Of a stretch of 8,004 nucleotides of DNA, positions 4,857-8,004 are shown piece after piece. Source of the DNA: Spirochaetia bacterium. Its GTDB lineage: Bacteria; Spirochaetota; Spirochaetia; PWKH01. The stretch lies in NCBI GenBank assembly GCA_021736545.1, contig JAIPFS010000057.1, positions 1-8,004 of the forward strand, written 5' to 3'. Every line of letters begins with the position of its first letter. The stretch's first letter is position 1. A program made the position numbers and the translations under genes. The notes under the pieces were generated by a model. The model saw only the letters and a list, made by a program, of their open reading frames with translations. It ran no database searches and had not been told where the DNA came from.

Positions 4857-6949
4857 GAATTTTTCTCCTTTGGATCAAGCCCTTTGAAGCCGTAAAGTTT
4901 CTTAGTTGAACTCTCTTTCTTGCTTGAATCATCTTTTGTACTTGAACTCTCTTTCTTGCTTGAATCCTCTTTTTTGCTTGATTCCTGTTTTTGGGAGTCG
5001 CTTTTTACAGGGCTCCCTTTCCCCGTTTTTTTCTCTTCTGTTTTTTTCTCTTCCGGTTTTTTCTTTTCCGGTTTTTCTTTTTCAACTCCTTCTTTTTCTT
5101 TACTGTTTGTATCCTTGAGTGCTGCTTCTTTTTGAGCTTCCTGTTTGGAAGAAACTGGCTTAGGAGTCTCTTTTTCCACTGCTTCAGGTTTGTAGGGTAC
5201 AGCCTTGGAGCTTGAAACTTCCTTGGAGACTGACTCTTTTGATGCTTCCGCCTTCGGAGCTGCCGACTTGCTTGAAGTTTCCGTGGAGGCTTCTTCTTGG
5301 GGTAATTCCTTCTCGCCGGCTCCTTTCATCTCAGCAGCATCCTTGGAAGGTTCTTTCTTTGGTGATGTATCTTTAGGTGCATCCGGCTTAGGATGTGCAG
5401 GCTTGGTTAGCGCTTCTTTGGGAACCGCCTCTTTGGGTGTCTCTTTGGGAAAGGTTTTCTTGGCAGCTGACTGCACGGAGCTTTCCACTTTAGAGGAGAA
5501 TTCCTTTCCATTCAGCTTTTCAGGGTTCTCTTTTTTTGTGTTATCTACTTTGGGAATTTCCGTTTCAGGCTTTAGAACCGCAGGAATTTCCTCTTCAGCA
5601 TTTTTCGGCCCCTCTTTTTTCTCCTTCAGGCGTTCATCTTCTTGTTTAAGCTCTTTCCGCTCATCCTTCTTGTTTTTTACGATTGTGTTAAGATAGGCAT
5701 TGCCGGATAAACCGGAACGCAATCTGTCATGAAGACTGCTTTTACCTTCAGAAGCATCCCCTTGTCCTTGTTTTGCTTTTTCCGGACTTTTTCTGAGACT
5801 CTGGCCGCCCAACTGTATTTTTGTTGAATCTGCGGAACTAGACACTTTCGGCTCTCCATGTACCGCCGGCTGAGTTTTCTCCTTAGATTCAGCAGTTTTC
5901 TCCCCTTTTCCTCCAGTCCCAGTCACTGCAGAAAATGTATCTGATGTCTTTGCAGTTTCTGCTGTCTTAGCAGATTCTGATGTCTTTGCAGCGGAACTAT
6001 CTGCAGATACCTCGGCAGCAGCATTGGGGGCTTTTTCAGAAGTTTTTTCTAATCCCGCAGCAGCGGCATGCTCAGCTTTCTCAGGTGCCGGCTTTTTCTC
6101 AGGTGCCGGCTTTTTCTCAGGTACCGGCTTTTTCTCAAGTACCGGCTTTTTTTCGGGTGCAGACTTTTCTTCAGGTGCGGACATTTTCTCCGCAGTTTTC
6201 TTCTCATTAAGCGCTTGCTTCTCTTCAGCAGGAGCTTGGGCAGGCACAGGTTTCTTATCTGCTGGAGGCTGAGCTGCCGGCGTCTTTTTATCAAGCTCAG
6301 GCTGAGCAGTACGGGAAAAGCCTTTTTTCGGATATGCTGAATATCTTTTCTGCGAAATATCCAGCTCCTCAAGGTAGGATTCGGTAAATACCTGTGATAT
6401 GAAAGACCAGCTCTCTACCTGTTTGTTTAACAAGTGGTGGGCAATCTGAGCCGGTATCCCAATAGTCAAACCAGTAATTGTGGTAATCATAGCCTCCCAA
6501 ATTCCGCCAGCTAGTACTGTCGGATTTACAACAGCGGATACCTGGGAAACATCAAAGAAGGTCTGGGAAAGACCAAGTACTGTTCCGAAAAGACCGATCA
6601 TGGGAGACATGCGGCCGATCAACTCCAAAAGATGCAGATATCGCTCAGTCTGCTCCATAAGCACCGCAGCTTCAGTTTCAATACGCTTTTCTGCAGATTC
6701 CTTATCAGACTTTGCACTTTTCACATGGGAGATCAGGGTATATATGGGTGAGAAGTCTTCTCGCAGCTGGTCCAGAGCAATATCATAGCCCTCATCCTCC
6801 GCTATATCAAATATACCCTCGATATATCTTCTGCTGATGTGCAGACGCGAGAATTCCACGATTTTATAGATGATGACGGCTATCATAACAATTGAAAACA
6901 GCAGGAGCGGGTACATCAGTAATCCGCCTTTAATAAAGAAGTCCACCAT
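4853..6949 (-). CDS. exbB: ExbB/TolQ proton-channel protein with a giant low-complexity C-terminal tail
   Basis: Inner-membrane proton channel subunit that works with ExbD and TonB. It has 698 residues, against roughly 200-250 for usual ExbB. Residues 1-200 are the channel domain: helix 1 at about 8-30, a cytoplasmic loop, helix 2 at about 112-132 with GLFGTVLG (Thr123, like E. coli Thr148), and helix 3 at about 150-172 with WEAMITTITGLTIGIPA (Glu152 and Thr157, like E. coli Glu176 and Thr181). From about 205 to 698 the protein is Lys/Glu/Ala/Pro/Ser-rich and repetitive. Exceptions are a less repetitive island SSLHDRLRSGLSGNAYLNTI (404-423) and an end motif KKLYGFKGLDPKEK. By family topology the tail is cytoplasmic. 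Start ATG 6949 has AAGGAG at 6957-6962, 7 nt away. It lies 41 bp after tonB and overlaps exbD by 4 bp, so it is co-transcribed. No frameshift or second start separates channel and tail. Confidence 0.88.
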   Translation of the reverse strand: MVDFFIKGGLLMYPLLLFSIVMIAVIIYKIVEFSRLHISRRYIEGIFDIAEDEGYDIALDQLREDFSPIYTLISHVKSAKSDKESAEKRIETEAAVLMEQTERYLHLLELIGRMSPMIGLFGTVLGLSQTFFDVSQVSAVVNPTVLAGGIWEAMITTITGLTIGIPAQIAHHLLNKQVESWSFISQVFTESYLEELDISQKRYSAYPKKGFSRTAQPELDKKTPAAQPPADKKPVPAQAPAEEKQALNEKKTAEKMSAPEEKSAPEKKPVLEKKPVPEKKPAPEKKPAPEKAEHAAAAGLEKTSEKAPNAAAEVSADSSAAKTSESAKTAETAKTSDTFSAVTGTGGKGEKTAESKEKTQPAVHGEPKVSSSADSTKIQLGGQSLRKSPEKAKQGQGDASEGKSSLHDRLRSGLSGNAYLNTIVKNKKDERKELKQEDERLKEKKEGPKNAEEEIPAVLKPETEIPKVDNTKKENPEKLNGKEFSSKVESSVQSAAKKTFPKETPKEAVPKEALTKPAHPKPDAPKDTSPKKEPSKDAAEMKGAGEKELPQEEASTETSSKSAAPKAEASKESVSKEVSSSKAVPYKPEAVEKETPKPVSSKQEAQKEAALKDTNSKEKEGVEKEKPEKKKPEEKKTEEKKTGKGSPVKSDSQKQESSKKEDSSKKESSSTKDDSSKKESSTKKLYGFKGLDPKEKNS
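4906..4973 (-). repeat. Near-identical 32-bp direct repeat with 36-bp period in the exbB 3' end
   Basis: Positions 4906-4937 and 4942-4973 differ at a single base. They encode two copies of a Ser/Lys/Glu/Asp motif of the SSKKESS type in the ExbB tail. They are in frame (12 codons per period), consistent with expansion by tandem duplication. Confidence 0.85.
6081..6188 (-). repeat. Six 18-bp tandem repeats inside exbB
   Basis: The units start at 6081, 6099, 6117, 6135, 6153 and 6171. The first two are identical (TCAGGTGCCGGCTTTTTC on the + strand), and similarity decays towards 6188. On the coding strand each unit gives a six-residue EKKPAP-like repeat. The graded divergence suggests recent expansion at the 6081 end. 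Copy number may vary between strains. Confidence 0.9.
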
Positions 6950-6974
6950 TTCTTTTCTCCTTATGGTTTGTAAT

Positions 6975-6987
6975 ATCTATTATAGAT
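6975..6987. promoter_or_regulatory. Palindrome ATCTAT-T-ATAGAT in the tonB-exbB gap
   Basis: A perfect 6+1+6 palindrome in the 41-bp gap between the tonB stop and exbB start. It overlaps a minus-strand TATAAT (6984 to 6979), although no good -35 sits at the right distance. It might be an operator for internal control of exbB/exbD or just AT-rich spacer. Confidence 0.3.
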
Positions 6988-6990
6988 TAT

Positions 6991-8004
6991 CTACCGGCTC
7001 TCTTCCATGGTAAATTCAAAACGTTTACGGGTTTTCCAGGGCTCTTTACGCTCTTTGAAAGACCAACTGCTGACGGCTTCCCGTACCGCTTCCTCAAAAA
7101 CATTATTTCCGGATTTGTCAATTGTAGTAATCTGAGCTACCCGTCCGCTGCTGCCGACAACAATTTCCACAACGACATATCCGCTCCAAGCTTTTCGCCT
7201 GGCAATTTGGGGATATACAGGCTTGGGCAAGCCTTCCAGCTCTTCCACCTCTCCTGCTTGTATGAATCTCGGGCTTTCAGTCTCTTTGGTTTTCAGTGCT
7301 GATGCTGACGTACTCGGTTTCAGGCCTTCTGCAGTTTCCACAGAAAAACCACTGTCCGATTCTGGTTTCACTGACTTAACAGATTCTTCAGGCAGATCTA
7401 TATTCGGCAGTCCCAATGATTCAAACGAGATCATGGGAAAGATAGCTTCGTCCTGATCATCCGTTTCAGCTGATTCTGCTTCTTCCGGGATTTCATCAGC
7501 CATTTTTTCATCAATTGCATCCTGAAGCTTCGGTTCAGCTTCCAGTTTCTCAGCCTCAGACCTCATTCCCTCTGTCACCCTGCTTTCTTCTTCCAGAACC
7601 TTTTCTGCAGCTGGAGTTTCTGCAGGTGAAATTTCCTTTCCAGTCTCTCTTATTGAAGGCTCGGCTTCAACTGCTTCCTTTTCCAAGTTCTCTTTTGAGT
7701 CAGCAGTTTTTTCTTCAGCAGTTTTTTCTTCAGCAGTTTTTTCTTCAGCAGTTTCCTCTTCGGCAGTTTTTTCTTCAGCAGCAACTTTTTCTTCTACAGC
7801 AGTTTCTTCTGCATCGATTACTTTATCAGAAGTCCGATCAATTTTTTGTTCATCAGGAACTTCCTGAGATTCGGGAACTTTCCGCTCTTCCATAATTTCA
7901 GCAGTATCTTGGCTTATGCCGGCTTCCTGGGCTTCCTGGGCTTCCTGAGCTTTCAAATCTTCTTGGGTCCTTCGAGCCTCCATAGCTGCGCGAATAGCCT
8001 GAAG
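6991..8004 (-). CDS. tonB: TonB-like energy transducer, N-terminus outside the window
   Basis: Partial: 337 residues are visible and the frame stays open to the right edge. The first in-window Met (7983) is not a convincing start, as no N-terminal membrane helix is seen. The last 82 residues form a TonB C-terminal domain: LPKPVYPQIARRKAWSG, then a VVVEIVVGSSGRV strand and FEEAVREAVSSWSFK. This domain contacts TonB boxes of outer-membrane receptors. The preceding roughly 250 residues are Glu/Ala/Lys/Ser-rich and strongly acidic, including AEEKT repeats, where classic TonB has a Pro-rich linker. It is the first visible gene of the tonB-exbB-exbD cluster, with 41 bp to exbB. The C-terminal domain is also found in proteins that are not receptor energisers, but neighbours ExbB and ExbD support the TonB role. 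Confidence 0.85.
   Translation of the reverse strand, partial: LQAIRAAMEARRTQEDLKAQEAQEAQEAGISQDTAEIMEERKVPESQEVPDEQKIDRTSDKVIDAEETAVEEKVAAEEKTAEEETAEEKTAEEKTAEEKTADSKENLEKEAVEAEPSIRETGKEISPAETPAAEKVLEEESRVTEGMRSEAEKLEAEPKLQDAIDEKMADEIPEEAESAETDDQDEAIFPMISFESLGLPNIDLPEESVKSVKPESDSGFSVETAEGLKPSTSASALKTKETESPRFIQAGEVEELEGLPKPVYPQIARRKAWSGYVVVEIVVGSSGRVAQITTIDKSGNNVFEEAVREAVSSWSFKERKEPWKTRKRFEFTMEESR
7700..7789 (-). repeat. 15-bp tandem repeats in tonB linker
   Basis: Six units of TCAGCAGTTTTTTCT (+ strand) start at 7700, 7715, 7730, 7745, 7760 and 7775. The first three are identical and the last is diverged. They encode a five-residue AEEKT-type repeat on the minus strand, lengthening the acidic linker. 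Confidence 0.9.
7921..7947 (-). repeat. Three perfect 9-bp repeats in tonB
   Basis: GGCTTCCTG occurs at 7921-7929, 7930-7938 and 7939-7947. The coding strand reads a repeated Gln-Glu-Ala triplet near the visible N-terminal end of the TonB-like protein. Confidence 0.85.

Noticed and set aside
5205..5696. 163-codon frame on the + strand, antisense to exbB
   Set aside because: Ser/Phe/Leu-rich mirror of the Lys/Glu/Ser-rich tail. Long antisense frames are expected from that codon composition.
6081..6188. Short regular repeats as a CRISPR array
   Set aside because: Contiguous 18-bp units without spacers, in frame inside a coding gene.
6049..6372. Minus-strand frame rich in Arg/Lys/Leu overlapping exbB
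   Set aside because: A shifted reading of the same repeats; exbB runs straight through in its own frame.

Overview
The window looks like chromosomal DNA of a free-living, probably anaerobic spirochaete or a bacterium with similar gene content. This is an inference from three things: a long-chain acyl-CoA ligase of the type common in spirochaetes, a TM1266-like protein (a family tied to [FeFe]-hydrogenase in anaerobes), and a Gram-negative TonB/ExbB/ExbD system with very Lys/Glu-rich low-complexity regions. No rRNA, tRNA, IS element or CRISPR array was seen.

Layout, left to right. Positions 1-269 hold no convincing gene. A near-ideal promoter (TTGACA, 16 bp, TATAAT) at 270-297 drives a fadD-like acyl-CoA ligase on the + strand. 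A strong ribosome binding site places its start at 485, which leaves a leader of about 180 nt with two perfect inverted repeats. Converging on it is a small minus-strand gene (2482-2733) for a TM1266-type protein. About 350 bp of divergent intergenic DNA follows, with a 17-bp tandem repeat upstream of the small gene and a promoter for aroE at 3018-3045. The aroE-like gene (3086-3967, + strand) keeps the catalytic Lys and Asp and the NADP-binding loop, but its usual shikimate-binding Ser pair and the Tyr-containing VYNP-type motif are replaced.

From 3980 to the right edge everything reads on the minus strand. In transcription order the cluster is a tonB-like gene (cut by the window edge), exbB, exbD, then a decayed remnant 7 bp after exbD. 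The remnant spans 3980-4429. It can be pieced together across three frames as the N-terminal part of a D-threonine aldolase / alanine-racemase-fold protein, with at least three frameshifts and loss of the C-terminal part.

The TonB, ExbB and ExbD proteins should form an inner-membrane proton-driven machine that energises outer-membrane receptors. The ExbB is remarkable: after a normal channel domain of about 200 residues it carries about 490 residues of repeat-rich, Lys/Glu/Pro/Ser/Ala tail, predicted to be cytoplasmic. The TonB linker is acidic and built partly of 5-residue repeats instead of being Pro-rich. The most interesting items are the ExbB tail, the divergent AroE, and the hidden aldolase/racemase pseudogene.
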